NCBI RefSeq assembly: GCF_001050035.1
Contig: NZ_CVTA01000010.1
Span: 52,256 to 116,255, forward strand
DNA length: 64,000 nucleotides
Origin: Mycolicibacterium komanii
GTDB lineage: Bacteria; Actinomycetota; Actinomycetes; Mycobacteriales; Mycobacteriaceae
Reading direction: 5' to 3'
The notes below the pieces were generated by a model, which saw nothing but the letters and a program-made list of their open reading frames with translations, was not told where the DNA came from and made no database searches. The translations under genes were made by a program, and so were the position numbers. Positions 32,841 through 42,918 of this stretch are shown here, piece by piece. Positions within the stretch are counted from its first letter, which is position 1, and each line of letters opens with the position of its first letter.

Positions 32841-33593
32841 TCAGTCGCGCGGCGCCGGCAGCACGTGCAGTGTCGCCGGCCATCGCGGTGGCGCGGTGCC
32901 GAACGCCTTGTGTGCGTTGGCCACGATGCGCTTGCCCATCAGGCGATTTCCTACGCCGCCGACGACGGCCCCGATGCCGACGGGCAGCAGCTTGCCGAAC
33001 GCGATCGCCCCGCGCTTGAGTGTGTAGCGCTTGACGAAGTACTTCAGCAGGCGTGAGTTCAGTTGTGACACCGCGGGCAGCGGCAGCGTCGCCGCGCCGT
33101 CGGCGATCCAGGCGCCCTTCGTCCGGCCCGGGCCGATCAGATCGGCGATCGCGTGCTTACTGTCCTCACCGACGAGTACCGACAGCACCAGCGCGCGTCG
33201 CCGTTCCCGGTGTTCGGCCGGGATCCCGTGCACCTCGGCGACGGCCAGCACGTAGACGGACGTCGCTTCGAGGAACACCACGGTCTCGCCCGCAACCGCC
33301 GACGCGGCGGCCAACGTCCCGAGTCCCGGGAACGCCGCGGCCGACCCGACGGCCGCGCCGCTGGCCATCACCGCGCCGAGGTAGTGCTTCTCGAGCCTCG
33401 AGATGATCTCGGCGGGTGACGCGTCCGGGCTCTGCTTGCGGAGGCGGTCCACGTACGCCTTGACCGCGGGGCCCTGGACGCGCGCGCCTCTTTCGATGAT
33501 CTGCGACAGCATCTTGGCGGCAACGCTGGGATCGTCGGCGGAGCCGTCGTTGACCGCCGGTAACTGGCTCTTGGCCTTCGACCGGGCACTCAT
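32841..33593 (-). CDS. Conserved membrane-associated protein (Rv1249c type)
   Basis: A 250-residue protein resembling EcsC-like proteins. A helical N-terminal region (SVAAKMLSQIIERGARVQGP) is followed by glycine- and alanine-rich hydrophobic segments (VMASGAAVGSAAAFPGLGTL and GIGAVVGGVGNRLMGKRIV) that may insert in a membrane. The middle has ALVLSVLVGEDSKHAIADLIG. AGGAGG lies 6 nt before the ATG. Position matches Rv1249c, between kgd and an MFS gene. No enzymatic motif is visible and the function is unknown. Confidence 0.82.
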   Translation of the reverse strand: MSARSKAKSQLPAVNDGSADDPSVAAKMLSQIIERGARVQGPAVKAYVDRLRKQSPDASPAEIISRLEKHYLGAVMASGAAVGSAAAFPGLGTLAAASAVAGETVVFLEATSVYVLAVAEVHGIPAEHRERRRALVLSVLVGEDSKHAIADLIGPGRTKGAWIADGAATLPLPAVSQLNSRLLKYFVKRYTLKRGAIAFGKLLPVGIGAVVGGVGNRLMGKRIVANAHKAFGTAPPRWPATLHVLPAPRD

Positions 33594-33710
33594 ATCGGCC
33601 TCCTGTCCGAACGACTCGTTCCAGGCTATCGCTTAGTCCAACGAACGGTGGCCACCCGGTGTGCCCGGCCGTGATCGCGCTCACTGTCTGCGCGAGCGGG
33701 AAGAAATTAA

Positions 33711-33735
33711 TGAGAAGCGACGCTAATCGTTCTCA
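33711..33735 (+). promoter_or_regulatory. Palindrome over the start of the Bcr/CflA-type exporter gene
   Basis: TGAGAA-G-CGA (33711-33720) faces TCG-TTCTCA (33727-33735) around a 6-nt centre. The second arm runs into the ATG at 33735. The surrounding bases are unusually AT-rich (GAAGAAATTAATGAG). It is a candidate repressor site for the exporter. No adjacent regulator gene is present. Confidence 0.4.
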
Positions 33736-35027
33736 TGGCACCATCACCGGCTGTGGATCTGACGACTGCCCCGACTCCCCTTCAGGAGGGCAAGACTCCC
33801 AGCCGGATCCGGATGATCGTCGTGCTGGGTGTGATGGTCGCGCTGGGCCCGTTGACCATCGACATGTACCTGCCTGCGCTGCCGAGGATCGCCGAGGAAC
33901 TCGGGGTGTCGTCGTCGGTCGCGCAGTTGACGCTGACCGGAACGCTGCTCGGGCTGGCGCTGGGCCAGCTGGTCGTCGGCCCGCTCTCGGACTCGCTGGG
34001 CCGCCGCCGGCCGCTGATGGCCGGAATCGTGCTCCACATGCTCGCCTCGCTGGCGTGCCTGTTCGCGCCCAACATCGAGGTGCTCGGTGTGGCCCGCGGC
34101 CTGCAGGGCATGGGCGCGGCCGCGGGGATGGTGGTGGCGATCGCCGTCGTCGGCGACCTGTTCACCGACTCCGTCGCGGCCACGGTGATGTCGCGACTGA
34201 TGCTCGTGCTCGGCGTCGCGCCCGTGCTGGCGCCGTCGTTGGGTGCCGCGGTTCTGCTGAAGGCCTCGTGGCAATGGGTGTTCGCGGCGCTGGTGCTGAT
34301 CGCGGGCGCCCTGCTGCTGGTGGCGGCGACGGCGCTGCCCGAGACGCTGCCTGTTGCGCATCGCCGGCCGCTGAAGGTGCGCGGTATCGCGGCGACCTAC
34401 GTGGAGTTGCTGCGTGATGCCCGCTTCGTGGTGCTGGTCCTGGTCGCCGCCCTCGGAATGTCCGGGCTGTTCGCCTACATCTCCGCCGCGCCGTTCGTGC
34501 TGCAGGGTCGTTACGGGCTCGACCAGCAGGCCTTCGCGCTCGTCTTCGGTGCCGGTGCGATCGCGCTGATCGGCGCCACGCAGTGCAACGTCCTGCTGCT
34601 GCGCCGCTACCCGCCGCAGACCATCGTGCTGTGGGCGTTGACGGTGGCCTCGCTCAGCGGCGCGGTCTTCGTCGGGATCACTCTCGCGGACATCGGCGGG
34701 CTGGCCGGTTTCGTCATCCCGGTGTGGGTGGTGCTGGCGGCGATGGGTCTGGTCATCCCGAACGCGCCCGCGGTGGCGCTGACGCGGCATCCGGACGCCG
34801 CGGGTACAGCCGCCGCGCTGCTGGGCGCCGCGCAGTTCGGGCTCGGCGCGGCGATCGCCCCTCTCGTCGGGGCCCTCGGCAACAACGAGTTCGCTCTGGC
34901 GGCGGTGATGACGGTGGGTATGGTGATCGCGTTGCTCGCGCTCATGGCCGTCGGTGTGTCGGCGACCGAACGCGCGGACGACTCCGAATGCGACGTCAGC
35001 GACGACGTCGTGCCCGAACCCGCCTGA
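33735..35027 (+). CDS. MFS drug exporter, Bcr/CflA (DHA1, 12-helix) type
   Basis: A 430-residue major facilitator with twelve predicted helices. The DHA1 opening TIDMYLPALPRIAEELGVSS and the motif GPLSDSLGRRRPLMAG between helices 2 and 3 are typical of Bcr/CflA-type proton-driven exporters (bicyclomycin, chloramphenicol). The tail is short and acidic. The ATG is embedded in a palindrome. It is followed, 84 nt on, by a second MFS gene of another subfamily. As I recall only the latter has a counterpart at this place in M. tuberculosis. Confidence 0.88.
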   Translation: MAPSPAVDLTTAPTPLQEGKTPSRIRMIVVLGVMVALGPLTIDMYLPALPRIAEELGVSSSVAQLTLTGTLLGLALGQLVVGPLSDSLGRRRPLMAGIVLHMLASLACLFAPNIEVLGVARGLQGMGAAAGMVVAIAVVGDLFTDSVAATVMSRLMLVLGVAPVLAPSLGAAVLLKASWQWVFAALVLIAGALLLVAATALPETLPVAHRRPLKVRGIAATYVELLRDARFVVLVLVAALGMSGLFAYISAAPFVLQGRYGLDQQAFALVFGAGAIALIGATQCNVLLLRRYPPQTIVLWALTVASLSGAVFVGITLADIGGLAGFVIPVWVVLAAMGLVIPNAPAVALTRHPDAAGTAAALLGAAQFGLGAAIAPLVGALGNNEFALAAVMTVGMVIALLALMAVGVSATERADDSECDVSDDVVPEPA

Positions 35028-35111
35028 CGTCCCGCAGCGCGCGGTCCCGCCTCGTCGGGATCGACACCGCTCCGTAGCGTCGGCGGGGTCGCCGAGTGCT
35101 AGTCGACCAGG

Positions 35112-37001
35112 ATGCTCCCAACCCTTTTCACCAGGCAGAACGCGTCATCGAACCCGTGGCATGCGCTGTGGGCGATGATGGTCGGCTTCTTCATGATCCT
35201 GGTGGACGCGACCATCGTGGCGGTAGCCAATCCGTCGATCATGGCCAGGTTCGACGCCGGCTACGACGCTGTCCTGTGGGTCACCAGCGCCTACCTGCTC
35301 GCCTACGCGGTGCCGTTGCTGGTGGCGGGTCGCCTCGGCGACCGGTTCGGCCCGAAGAATCTCTATCTGCTGGGCCTGACGGTGTTCACCGTCGCCTCGC
35401 TGTGGTGCGGGCTGTCGCACACGATCGGCATGCTGATCGCCGCGCGGGTCGTGCAGGGGGTGGGGGCGGCGCTGCTGACGCCGCAGACCCTGTCGACGGT
35501 CACCCGCATCTTCCCCGCCGACCGGCGCGGCGTGGCGATGAGCGTGTGGGGTGCGACGGCCGGCGTCGCGACGCTGGTGGGCCCGCTGGCCGGCGGGGTC
35601 CTGGTCGACGCGCTCGGGTGGCAGTGGATCTTCTTCGTCAACGTGCCGATCGGTGTGGTGGGTGTGGCGTTGGCGCTGCGGTTGGTCCCCGAGCTGCCGC
35701 GCCAGAGACAGCGACTTGACGTGCCGGGGGTGCTGCTGTCGGGGGTCGGGTTGTTCCTGATCGTGTTCGCCCTGCAAGAGGGTCAGGCGCACCGGTGGAC
35801 GCACTGGGTGTGGGGCCTGATGGCGCTCGGCACCGGGGTGGTGGCCGCGTTCCTGTTCTGGCAGTCGGCCAACCGCAAGGACCCCCTCCTGCCGCTCGAC
35901 ATCTTCCGCGACCGCGATTTCTCGCTGTCGACGTTCGGCGTCGCGACGATCGGGTTCGTGGTGACGGGCATGATCGTGCCGGTCATGTTCTACGCGCAGG
36001 CGGTGTGTGGGCTCTCACCGACGCGCTCGGCGCTTTTGACCGCGCCGATGGCGATCGCGACGGGTGTGCTCGCCCCGGTCGTCGGGCGGATCGTCGACCG
36101 GTGGCATCCCCGCCCGGTGGTCGGTTTCGGCTTCTCGGTGCTGGCGATCGCGATGACCTGGCTGTCGCTGGACATGGCGCCCGACACCCCGATCTGGCGA
36201 CTGGTGCTGCCGCTGACCGCCACGGGTATCGGGATGGCGTTCATCTGGTCGCCGCTGGCCGCGACCGCCACCCGCAACCTGCCCCCGCGGTTGGCCGGCG
36301 CGGGTTCGGGCGTCTACAACACCACCCGCCAAGTCGGCGCCGTGCTGGGCAGCGCCAGCATGGCCGCGTTCATGACGTGGCAGGTCAATTCCGAAATGCC
36401 GCAGTGGGCGGGCGATTCGGTGCAGGGGGAGACGGGTGCGACGCAGTTGCCGTCGTTCCTGCACGCGCCGTTCGCGGCCGCCATGGCGCAGTCGTTGCTG
36501 CTGCCCGCATTCGTCGCGCTGTTCGGTGTGGTCGCCGCGGTGTTCCTGCTCGGCTATGCCCGTCGGCCGTACGACGACGGGGCACCATCCGAGGTTGCGC
36601 AGATCGATGACGAAAGCTTCGACGACGACGACGATTACGTCGAGTACACCATCAGTTGGGACGACACCGGCGCGGCGTCGTGGGTCCCCGCCGAGCGGGG
36701 GGCGACGACTACGCCGTCGGCCGCGCCTGACGAGCGGCCGGCCGAACAGTCCGACGAGTCGTGGCGCGCGATACTCGACCAGTTGCTCGCCGACGATTCG
36801 CCCGCGCCGCCTCCCGAACCCGTCGACGAGCCGATCGGCCTGGCGCACAACGGTTTGCATCTGAACGACGAGCCGCGGCTCTCGTGGCTGGATTCGCCGC
36901 GACCGCAGGCGGACGCCTATCCGCGCGACGGCCGTCGGAACCGGCCCGGCCGACACGAGCAATCCGGCGGGCGGCATGCCCGTGGCGACCTCGACCGCTA
37001 G
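35112..37001 (+). CDS. MFS drug exporter, DHA2 (14-helix, EmrB/QacA) type (Rv1250 type)
   Basis: A 629-residue transporter with fourteen predicted helices in the first 490 residues. Motifs: [15 protein letters not shown] in helix 1, [18 protein letters not shown] (motif A) and [22 protein letters not shown] (motif C, antiporter). The last 130 residues are a disordered, acidic cytosolic tail ([13 protein letters not shown]) unusual for the family. Start ATG has only AGG directly before it, so the exact start is uncertain. It converges with the FAD oxidase gene, sharing 4 nt at the stops. Confidence 0.88.
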   Translation: MLPTLFTRQNASSNPWHALWAMMVGFFMILVDATIVAVANPSIMARFDAGYDAVLWVTSAYLLAYAVPLLVAGRLGDRFGPKNLYLLGLTVFTVASLWCGLSHTIGMLIAARVVQGVGAALLTPQTLSTVTRIFPADRRGVAMSVWGATAGVATLVGPLAGGVLVDALGWQWIFFVNVPIGVVGVALALRLVPELPRQRQRLDVPGVLLSGVGLFLIVFALQEGQAHRWTHWVWGLMALGTGVVAAFLFWQSANRKDPLLPLDIFRDRDFSLSTFGVATIGFVVTGMIVPVMFYAQAVCGLSPTRSALLTAPMAIATGVLAPVVGRIVDRWHPRPVVGFGFSVLAIAMTWLSLDMAPDTPIWRLVLPLTATGIGMAFIWSPLAATATRNLPPRLAGAGSGVYNTTRQVGAVLGSASMAAFMTWQVNSEMPQWAGDSVQGETGATQLPSFLHAPFAAAMAQSLLLPAFVALFGVVAAVFLLGYARRPYDDGAPSEVAQIDDESFDDDDDYVEYTISWDDTGAASWVPAERGATTTPSAAPDERPAEQSDESWRAILDQLLADDSPAPPPEPVDEPIGLAHNGLHLNDEPRLSWLDSPRPQADAYPRDGRRNRPGRHEQSGGRHARGDLDR

Positions 37002-38350
37002 TCGAACAGCACCGCGGGGTTGAGGTAGCCGGACGGGTCGAACGCCGCCTTGACGGTCCGCATCGCCGCGATGTCGGCGTCGGTGCGCGACATCGGGAGG
37101 TAGGCCCGCTTGCGGGTGCCGACGCCGTGCTCGGAGCTGACGTTGCCGCCCATGCGCGCGATGAGGTCCATCATCGACTCGTACAGCGCGCGTTCCGCCT
37201 CGTTCTCGAGGGTGCAGCGCACGAGGTTCAGGTGCAGGTTGCCCTCGCCGACGTGTCCGAACAGCACGGGGATCGCCTCGGACGCGTGGGCGGAGACGAC
37301 GGAGACGGCTTCGGAGGCGAACGGTGCGATGACCGAAAGCGGAAGCGAGACATCGAATTTCAGTGGCGGACCGTACACGCCGAGCACCTCGGCGACGGCC
37401 TCGCGCACCTGCCAGAGCCGCTGCTGTGCGGCGGTGTCGACTCCGACGGCGGGCTCGCCCGCCAGATCCGCTCCCTCGATCGCATCGGCCAGCCGCTCGG
37501 TCTGGTCGGTGTCGCCCGCCAGCTCGATGAGCAGCTGCCACGCACCGTCGACCGGCGCGGGCACGCCGGCGTGCTCGGCGGTCAACGCGCTGGCGCGCGC
37601 GTCGATCAACTCCAGCGCGGCGATGCCGTCCAGGTCGCGGAAGAGGCGACCGGCCGCCACGAGCGCGTCGAGGTCGGTGAACCCGCAGATCGCGGTCACA
37701 CGGTGTGCGGGCGTGGGATGCAGCCTCAGATCGAGCGCAGTGATGACGCCCAAAGTGCCTTCCGCACCGACGAACAGCGACGCCAGGTCGTAACCGGTGT
37801 TGTCCATCCGCACGCGGCTGTGCCGGTGCACCACCGAACCGTCGGGCAGCGCGACGTCCAACCCGACCACCTGCTCGCCCATGTTGCCGTAGCGCACGGT
37901 GCGCAGGCCGCCGGCGTTCGTGGAGGCCATTCCGCCGACGGTCGCGGTGTCGCGCGCGGCCAGGTCGACGCCGAACACGAGGCCCGCCGCGTCGGCCGCC
38001 CGTTGCACCTCGGCCAGAGTCACGCCCGCGCCCACCGAGATTCGGCGTTCGGCGACGTCGACGTCGCCGATGTCCCGTAACCGCTCGGTGGACAGCAGCA
38101 CGTCGTCGTGCTCGGGAACCGTGCCGGCCACCAGCGATGTCCTTCCGCCCTGCACGGTGACGAAGGCGCCGGCGTCGCGGCAGGCCCGCAACACCGCGCC
38201 GACCTCGTCGGCCGAGCCTGGCCGCACCAGGGTGCTGGCCCGGCCGCGGTAGCGCCCGGTGTGGTCGACGACGCGCGCCGCCAGCACGTCGGGATCGGTG
38301 CTGACGTAAGCGGTTCCGACGATCTCGCCCAGCCGGTCGGTCAAGCTCAT
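36998..38350 (-). CDS. FAD-linked oxidase, GlcD / D-2-hydroxyacid dehydrogenase type, copy 1
   Basis: A 450-residue flavoprotein of the vanillyl-alcohol oxidase fold. The N-terminal FAD domain has [15 protein letters not shown], the diphosphate-binding [20 protein letters not shown] and [18 protein letters not shown]. The C-terminal cap has [14 protein letters not shown] (metal-binding histidines) and the closing [14 protein letters not shown] and [14 protein letters not shown]. Enzymes of this type oxidise D-lactate, glycolate or D-2-hydroxyglutarate; the substrate here is not defined. It is coupled by an ATGA overlap to the upstream nuclease-helicase gene. Confidence 0.9.
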   Translation of the reverse strand: MSLTDRLGEIVGTAYVSTDPDVLAARVVDHTGRYRGRASTLVRPGSADEVGAVLRACRDAGAFVTVQGGRTSLVAGTVPEHDDVLLSTERLRDIGDVDVAERRISVGAGVTLAEVQRAADAAGLVFGVDLAARDTATVGGMASTNAGGLRTVRYGNMGEQVVGLDVALPDGSVVHRHSRVRMDNTGYDLASLFVGAEGTLGVITALDLRLHPTPAHRVTAICGFTDLDALVAAGRLFRDLDGIAALELIDARASALTAEHAGVPAPVDGAWQLLIELAGDTDQTERLADAIEGADLAGEPAVGVDTAAQQRLWQVREAVAEVLGVYGPPLKFDVSLPLSVIAPFASEAVSVVSAHASEAIPVLFGHVGEGNLHLNLVRCTLENEAERALYESMMDLIARMGGNVSSEHGVGTRKRAYLPMSRTDADIAAMRTVKAAFDPSGYLNPAVLFD

Positions 38351-41300
38351 GCGTTACCCGCGCCCAACGACAAGAACGCGCCCAACTCGATCAAGCGGTC
38401 CGGTGTGCCGGGCAGATATTCGGTGAGCGACTCCGAGCGCACGATCACGCTGAGATACTTGGCGCGGCTGACCGCGACGTTGAGCCGGTTCCTGTTGAGC
38501 AGGAATGATATTCCGCGCGGCACATCGTCGATGGATGACGCCGTCATCGACACGAACACCACGGGCGCCTGCCTGCCCTGGAATTTGTCCACGGTGCCGA
38601 CCGCGACGTCGGGCAGTCCGGCCGCCTCGAAATACTCGCGCAGCAGCAGTACCTGAGCGTTGTAGGGCGCGACGACGAGCACGTCGCGCTGCGCCAGCGG
38701 GCGGGTGCCGTCCTCGTCGGTCCAGGCGCTGCCGAACAGCATCCGCGTCGCCGCGACGATCGCCTCGGCCTCCTCGGGGCTGCTCGTGGAGTTGCCGTCG
38801 TGGTGGATGGGCACCATACGAACACCAGGATCTTGACCCTCGAGGCGTCGCGCGGCGGGGCCATCCTTCGCCGGACCCAGCTTGCCCTCGTATGCCAGGC
38901 GGGAGACCGGGGCGCACACGGCGGGGTGCATCCGGTAGGACCGGTCGAGGAAGTAGCCGAGTTCCGCTGGCAGCGTGCGGTTTTCCCGCACCAGCCAGCC
39001 CAGCGCCGATGCGTCCACCGGCTCGGGGTGGTGGCCCTGGCTGACCTGCGGCAGCTGCTGTGGATCGCCGAGCAGCATCAGGTTGTCGGCGGCCTTGGCC
39101 ACGGCGATCGTGTTGGCCAGGCAGAACTGCCCCGCCTCCTCGATCACCAGGAGGTCGAGGCTGCGGGCCTCCACGCGGGCGTCGTTGGCGAAATCCCATG
39201 CGGTGCCGCCGATGACGCACCCGGCGTGATCGGCGATGAATGCCGCGTACTCGTCCTTGTCGATCGCCTGACACCCGACGTCGTCGGGGCAGTCCTTCTT
39301 GGCGATGCGCGCGGGATCCACCCCGGCCTTGATCAGGTCGCGAAAGAGGTTCTCCACCACCGCATGCGACTGCGCGACGACTCCGACACGCCACTGGTGA
39401 TCGTTGACCAGGCGGGCGATGATCCGCGCCGCGGTGTACGTCTTGCCGGTTCCCGGTGGGCCGTGCACCGCGAGATACGACGAGTCCAGGTCGAGCACCG
39501 CGGCGGTGATGTCGGCGGTGACGTCGCCGGTGTGGGGCAGCGGTGCCCCGCTGCGCGTGCGAGGGGGTCGGCGCAACAAGACGTCGACGACGGCGGTCGC
39601 CGGCAGATCCGGCAGCGTCGCGGCGATCTCGGCGGCCGCGGTGTCGATCGACTCGCGTAATTTCTTCGTGCCCACGATGTTTCGTGGCGTCAACGCGAAC
39701 GGCGTCTGGGTGAACGTCCCGGCGGGGGTTTCGCGTTCGCAGATCAGCACCCGGGTGGGTACGGTCGGATCGTCGAGCTCGATGACGTCGGCGTTGCCTG
39801 CGGCGCGCCGGTCCGCGTTGTCCGACATGCCCGCAGGCGACGGCGGTTCGTACAGCGCGAACACCTCTCCGTTGAGGCTCCCGCCCTCCAGCGTCCCGGT
39901 CAGCTCCAGCCACCGCTGCTTCTTGCGGGCGCGCGTCGACGGCAGATGCCAGTCCTTGACGACGGTCGTTCGGTCGGTCTCGACCAGGAACACGTCGCTG
40001 GTGTCGCCCCACTCGTCGACCGGGTTGTTCAACCGGTCGAAATGCGCCCACCAGAACGGCTTGTCCTCGCGGCGGTGATACCCGCGGGCGGCAGCCACCA
40101 ACGCCACGGCCGTCTGCTCCGGAGTCCGTTCGGCCACACCGTCTCCGGCGAACTCCATCAACGTGTGGGCGAGTTCGTCGGTGTCCTCGACGGCGACACC
40201 CTGCTTGACGGGCTGCGGGCCCAGCGGCGGGACGCTCGACTCGATGGCGATCTTGATCAGCCAGTCGCGCAGGCGGTGTGTCGAGCGGCAGTCGTAGCGG
40301 TTGTAGTCCTCGATCTTCTTGAGCATGTTCGCGGCTTCGTCTTTGCGGCCCGCGGTCTGCATCTCGCAGAACCGCGCATACATCGTGATCGACTCCGTCG
40401 CGGTGGTGACGTCACCGTCGCGCAACTCCGAGCCCATGTACAGCGGCTCCAACGACTTCAGGCTGTAGTTCTCCGTGCCCACGCGGATGCTCTTGCGCAC
40501 CAACGGATACAGGTCGACCAGGACGCCACTGCGCAGCAGATCGTCGACCTCGTCCTCGCCGACCCCGTAGCGTCCGGCCAACCGCAGCAGCGCGCTCTTC
40601 TCGTACGCCGCGTAGTGGTAGATGTGCATTTTCGGATACTTCTTGCGGCGCTGGCGCACCAGCTTGAGGAAGTCGACGAGGGCCTTGCGCTCGCTCGCGC
40701 GGTCGTGCGCCCACAGCGGCCGGAACCCGCCGCCCACCTCCAGCACGCCCCACATGTACTCCAGACCCCACTCGTGGCCGTCGGCCGTCCACAGCGGATC
40801 GCCCTCGAAGTCGAAGAACAGATCGCCCTTGTCGGGATCGGGCAGCAGCGTCAACGGCTGGGCGTCGACGACCTGATACGGCGGCTTTCCGTCGACCCGC
40901 GGGGCCAGCTGCAGGCGGGCCTGGTCGCGCAGCGCGGTGAACGTCCGGGTCGAAAGCTCGGCCACCGGACCCTCGTGGCTCGCGAGTTCGGCGACCGTGG
41001 TGATGCCCGCGTCGAGCAGGCGGGCACGCTGGCTCACCCGCATGTTCGCCACGAGCAGCAGATCGTCGTTGGCCTTCACCTGGGCGGCGCATTCAGGGCA
41101 GCGGAAGCACGCGCGCACAGTGTCGTCGGCCCAGTCGACCGGAGCCCCGGACGCGTAGTGGTCGTCGAGCAGGCGCTGCAGGGCCTCGCGGCGCGGGCGA
41201 TAGACCGGAAGCAGTTCGTCGATGCGGTATGTCGCGGTGGCGCCGTCGCCGAGAACGAGTTCGACCTCGTCGGCGACCGGCACACCCGCGGCGGTGAGCA

Positions 41301-41772
41301 CTTCGGCGTAGGCCGCTAACTGCAGCAGCGCCTCCACCTTCACCGAGCGCGCGAGCTTGGTGTCGCGCAACCGATACCGCTCGCCATCCGGGCCCTGCTC
41401 CAGCATCAGGAAGTCGGCGAAACCGACGAATCGGCCGTCGAACATCGCGGCCTGATAGATCACCTCGGCGCGGCGGTCGACGGCGCGTCGCGTCTGGTCG
41501 GCGGCGGCGGTCAGCCCTTCGACCGTGTACGGAGGCCTGCCGATGATCGCGACGTCGGCACCGTCGCGCAGCAGCTCGAGATGCCGCTGTTCGTGGTCGT
41601 CGCCGAGTTGGGCCGTGCGGGCCAGCAGCTCGTCTTCGACCGCGACCGCCGGCCCCCGACCGAGTTTGGCGTCGAAGGCGCGCAGCAGCGCGTACTCGCA
41701 GCGGGCCGCCGCTGCGAGATCGGATGCGCTGTATATGACGCGGGTTTCGGCGCCCTCGGAGGCCACGAACAC
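38347..41772 (-). CDS. TM0106-type Fe-S RecB-like nuclease / RNase H-like exonuclease / SF1 helicase fusion (Rv1251c type)
   Basis: An 1141-residue fusion. Residues 1-230: a Cas4/RecB-type nuclease with GFAD (D120), DTK (137-139), QLAAY (151-155), and four cysteines, C25 and C222-x2-C225-x2-C228, spaced as for an Fe-S cluster. About 245-265: a helix-hairpin-helix-like segment. About 315-510: a YprB-like RNase H fold with DFE (321-323) and YNRYD (490-494). About 770-1110: an SF1 helicase with Walker A GPPGTGKT (771-778), EEAGQ (878-882), GDPQQL (902-907) and VAVSRAK. It probably processes broken DNA or R-loops. GTG start, weak ribosome binding site. Confidence 0.9.
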   Translation of the reverse strand: MFVASEGAETRVIYSASDLAAAARCEYALLRAFDAKLGRGPAVAVEDELLARTAQLGDDHEQRHLELLRDGADVAIIGRPPYTVEGLTAAADQTRRAVDRRAEVIYQAAMFDGRFVGFADFLMLEQGPDGERYRLRDTKLARSVKVEALLQLAAYAEVLTAAGVPVADEVELVLGDGATATYRIDELLPVYRPRREALQRLLDDHYASGAPVDWADDTVRACFRCPECAAQVKANDDLLLVANMRVSQRARLLDAGITTVAELASHEGPVAELSTRTFTALRDQARLQLAPRVDGKPPYQVVDAQPLTLLPDPDKGDLFFDFEGDPLWTADGHEWGLEYMWGVLEVGGGFRPLWAHDRASERKALVDFLKLVRQRRKKYPKMHIYHYAAYEKSALLRLAGRYGVGEDEVDDLLRSGVLVDLYPLVRKSIRVGTENYSLKSLEPLYMGSELRDGDVTTATESITMYARFCEMQTAGRKDEAANMLKKIEDYNRYDCRSTHRLRDWLIKIAIESSVPPLGPQPVKQGVAVEDTDELAHTLMEFAGDGVAERTPEQTAVALVAAARGYHRREDKPFWWAHFDRLNNPVDEWGDTSDVFLVETDRTTVVKDWHLPSTRARKKQRWLELTGTLEGGSLNGEVFALYEPPSPAGMSDNADRRAAGNADVIELDDPTVPTRVLICERETPAGTFTQTPFALTPRNIVGTKKLRESIDTAAAEIAATLPDLPATAVVDVLLRRPPRTRSGAPLPHTGDVTADITAAVLDLDSSYLAVHGPPGTGKTYTAARIIARLVNDHQWRVGVVAQSHAVVENLFRDLIKAGVDPARIAKKDCPDDVGCQAIDKDEYAAFIADHAGCVIGGTAWDFANDARVEARSLDLLVIEEAGQFCLANTIAVAKAADNLMLLGDPQQLPQVSQGHHPEPVDASALGWLVRENRTLPAELGYFLDRSYRMHPAVCAPVSRLAYEGKLGPAKDGPAARRLEGQDPGVRMVPIHHDGNSTSSPEEAEAIVAATRMLFGSAWTDEDGTRPLAQRDVLVVAPYNAQVLLLREYFEAAGLPDVAVGTVDKFQGRQAPVVFVSMTASSIDDVPRGISFLLNRNRLNVAVSRAKYLSVIVRSESLTEYLPGTPDRLIELGAFLSLGAGNA

Positions 41773-41810
41773 GCTGCCACTGTATGTGACCCGGGCGACA
41801 CCTCACCTCC

Positions 41811-41876
41811 CCGCCGAACGTGGGTTACCCGCACGCCGAACGCGGGCCGAGCGTGTTACGAGCCCACACTCGTCGG
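41811..41876 (+). repeat. 66-nt palindromic element, left copy (inverted relative to right copy)
   Basis: The outer 26 nt (41811-41836) are the exact reverse complement of 42959-42984. The similarity continues inward through interrupted blocks (CGCGGGC, CGTGT, AGCCCAC, CTCG) over all 66 nt. The element also folds on itself: CCGCCGAACGTGGG pairs with the end at 11 of 14 positions, and CACGC pairs with GCGTG inside. It lies between the divergent nuclease-helicase and DUF559 genes. Confidence 0.8.
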
Positions 41877-41939
41877 GTCCCCAACGGCACGGACGGCGCG
41901 GTCCGTCCCCCTAACCGACGGTCCGTCCCCAACGGCACG
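41877..41939 (+). repeat. Short direct repeats upstream of the DUF559 gene
   Basis: GTCCCCAACGGCACG occurs at 41877-41891 and again at 41925-41939, 48 nt apart, and GGTCCGTCCCC occurs twice between them. This fills the non-coding space just inside the left palindromic element. It may reflect local duplication. Confidence 0.55.
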
Positions 41940-42011
41940 CGTATCCACAGGACCGTCGTTCACCGGCCCGCATCGGCCGTTCGCGAGAGAACGAGCGCTG
42001 ACAGTGACCGC

Positions 42012-42917
42012 ATGGAGACGAATTCATCGCCGTTCATCGGCACTGAAGCGTTGGCGGCCGGCGTCGTGACCAGACGAACATTGGTCAGCCGCCACCGCAT
42101 GATCTATCGCAACGTGTACCTGCCGAAGGGAGTGGCGTTGACGCCGCGGAGACGAGCGGCGGCGGCGTGGTTGTGGTCCGGGCGAAACGCCACCCTCGCC
42201 GGATCATCCGCTGCGGCCTTACACGGGTCTCGATGGATCAACGAGGACGTGCCCGCCGAACTGATTCGCGCCGAGGCATGTGACGTCGACGGGATCATGA
42301 TCCACCGGGCGAAACTGCGCGACGACGAAGTCGGCATCGTGTGCGGTATGCCGGTGACCACTCCGGCGCGGACGGCATTCGACCTCGGACGGAGAAACGG
42401 TCTCGAGAGGGCGATCATCGGAGTCGATGCGCTGGCGAACGCCACCGGTCTCAAACCGGTCGACGTCGCGCAGATCGCCCAAACCCGCCGCGGCGCACGC
42501 GGTGTGGTGCAGTTACGGCGGGTTGTGGAGCTGATGGACGGCGGCGCCGAGTCTCCGCAGGAAACCAGGACACGCCTACTGCTGATCGCGGCCGGATTTC
42601 CGAGGCCGCAGACGCAGATACTCGTCGTCGACGAGTACGGCTCCTTCGTCGGCCGCGTCGACATGGGCTGGGAGGAATTTAAGGTCGGCATCGAGTACGA
42701 CGGTCCGCAACACTGGGAGGATCCCGACCAGTACGCACGCGACATCGACCGGCTGGCCGAGCTGGGGAGTCAAGGCTGGCTGATCATCCGCGTGAGTCGC
42801 GATCTCATGCGCTATCGCCCGCATGTCTTTCTCGCACGCGTACGGGACGCGATGCAGGCAAGGGGTTGGCCGCACGGCGATCGCGTACGGCTGGCCGCCC
42901 GAACCTCGTGGCTCTAG
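42012..42917 (+). CDS. DUF559/Vsr-like nuclease-domain protein with AbiEi-like N-terminus
   Basis: A 301-residue protein. The N-terminal part (GTEALAAGVVTRRTLVSRHR, RNVYLPKGVALTPRRRAAAA, NATLAGSSAAALHGSRWI) resembles the winged-helix and AbiEi-antitoxin-like region of many actinobacterial proteins. The C-terminal part is a DUF559 PD-(D/E)xK fold: the glutamate in SPQETRTRLLLIAAG, then GRVDMGWEEFKVGIEYDGPQHW, and the late SQGWLIIRVSRDLM. The ATG at 42012 gives the usual family length; the frame is open further upstream through the left palindromic element. The right element starts 1 nt after the stop. Function is unproven; no partner toxin is seen. Confidence 0.82.
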   Translation: METNSSPFIGTEALAAGVVTRRTLVSRHRMIYRNVYLPKGVALTPRRRAAAAWLWSGRNATLAGSSAAALHGSRWINEDVPAELIRAEACDVDGIMIHRAKLRDDEVGIVCGMPVTTPARTAFDLGRRNGLERAIIGVDALANATGLKPVDVAQIAQTRRGARGVVQLRRVVELMDGGAESPQETRTRLLLIAAGFPRPQTQILVVDEYGSFVGRVDMGWEEFKVGIEYDGPQHWEDPDQYARDIDRLAELGSQGWLIIRVSRDLMRYRPHVFLARVRDAMQARGWPHGDRVRLAARTSWL

Positions 42918-42918
42918 G

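Noticed and set aside
36761..38080. 439-codon plus-strand frame opposite the FAD oxidase
   Set aside because: It is the complement of a well-supported flavoprotein and shows no domain.
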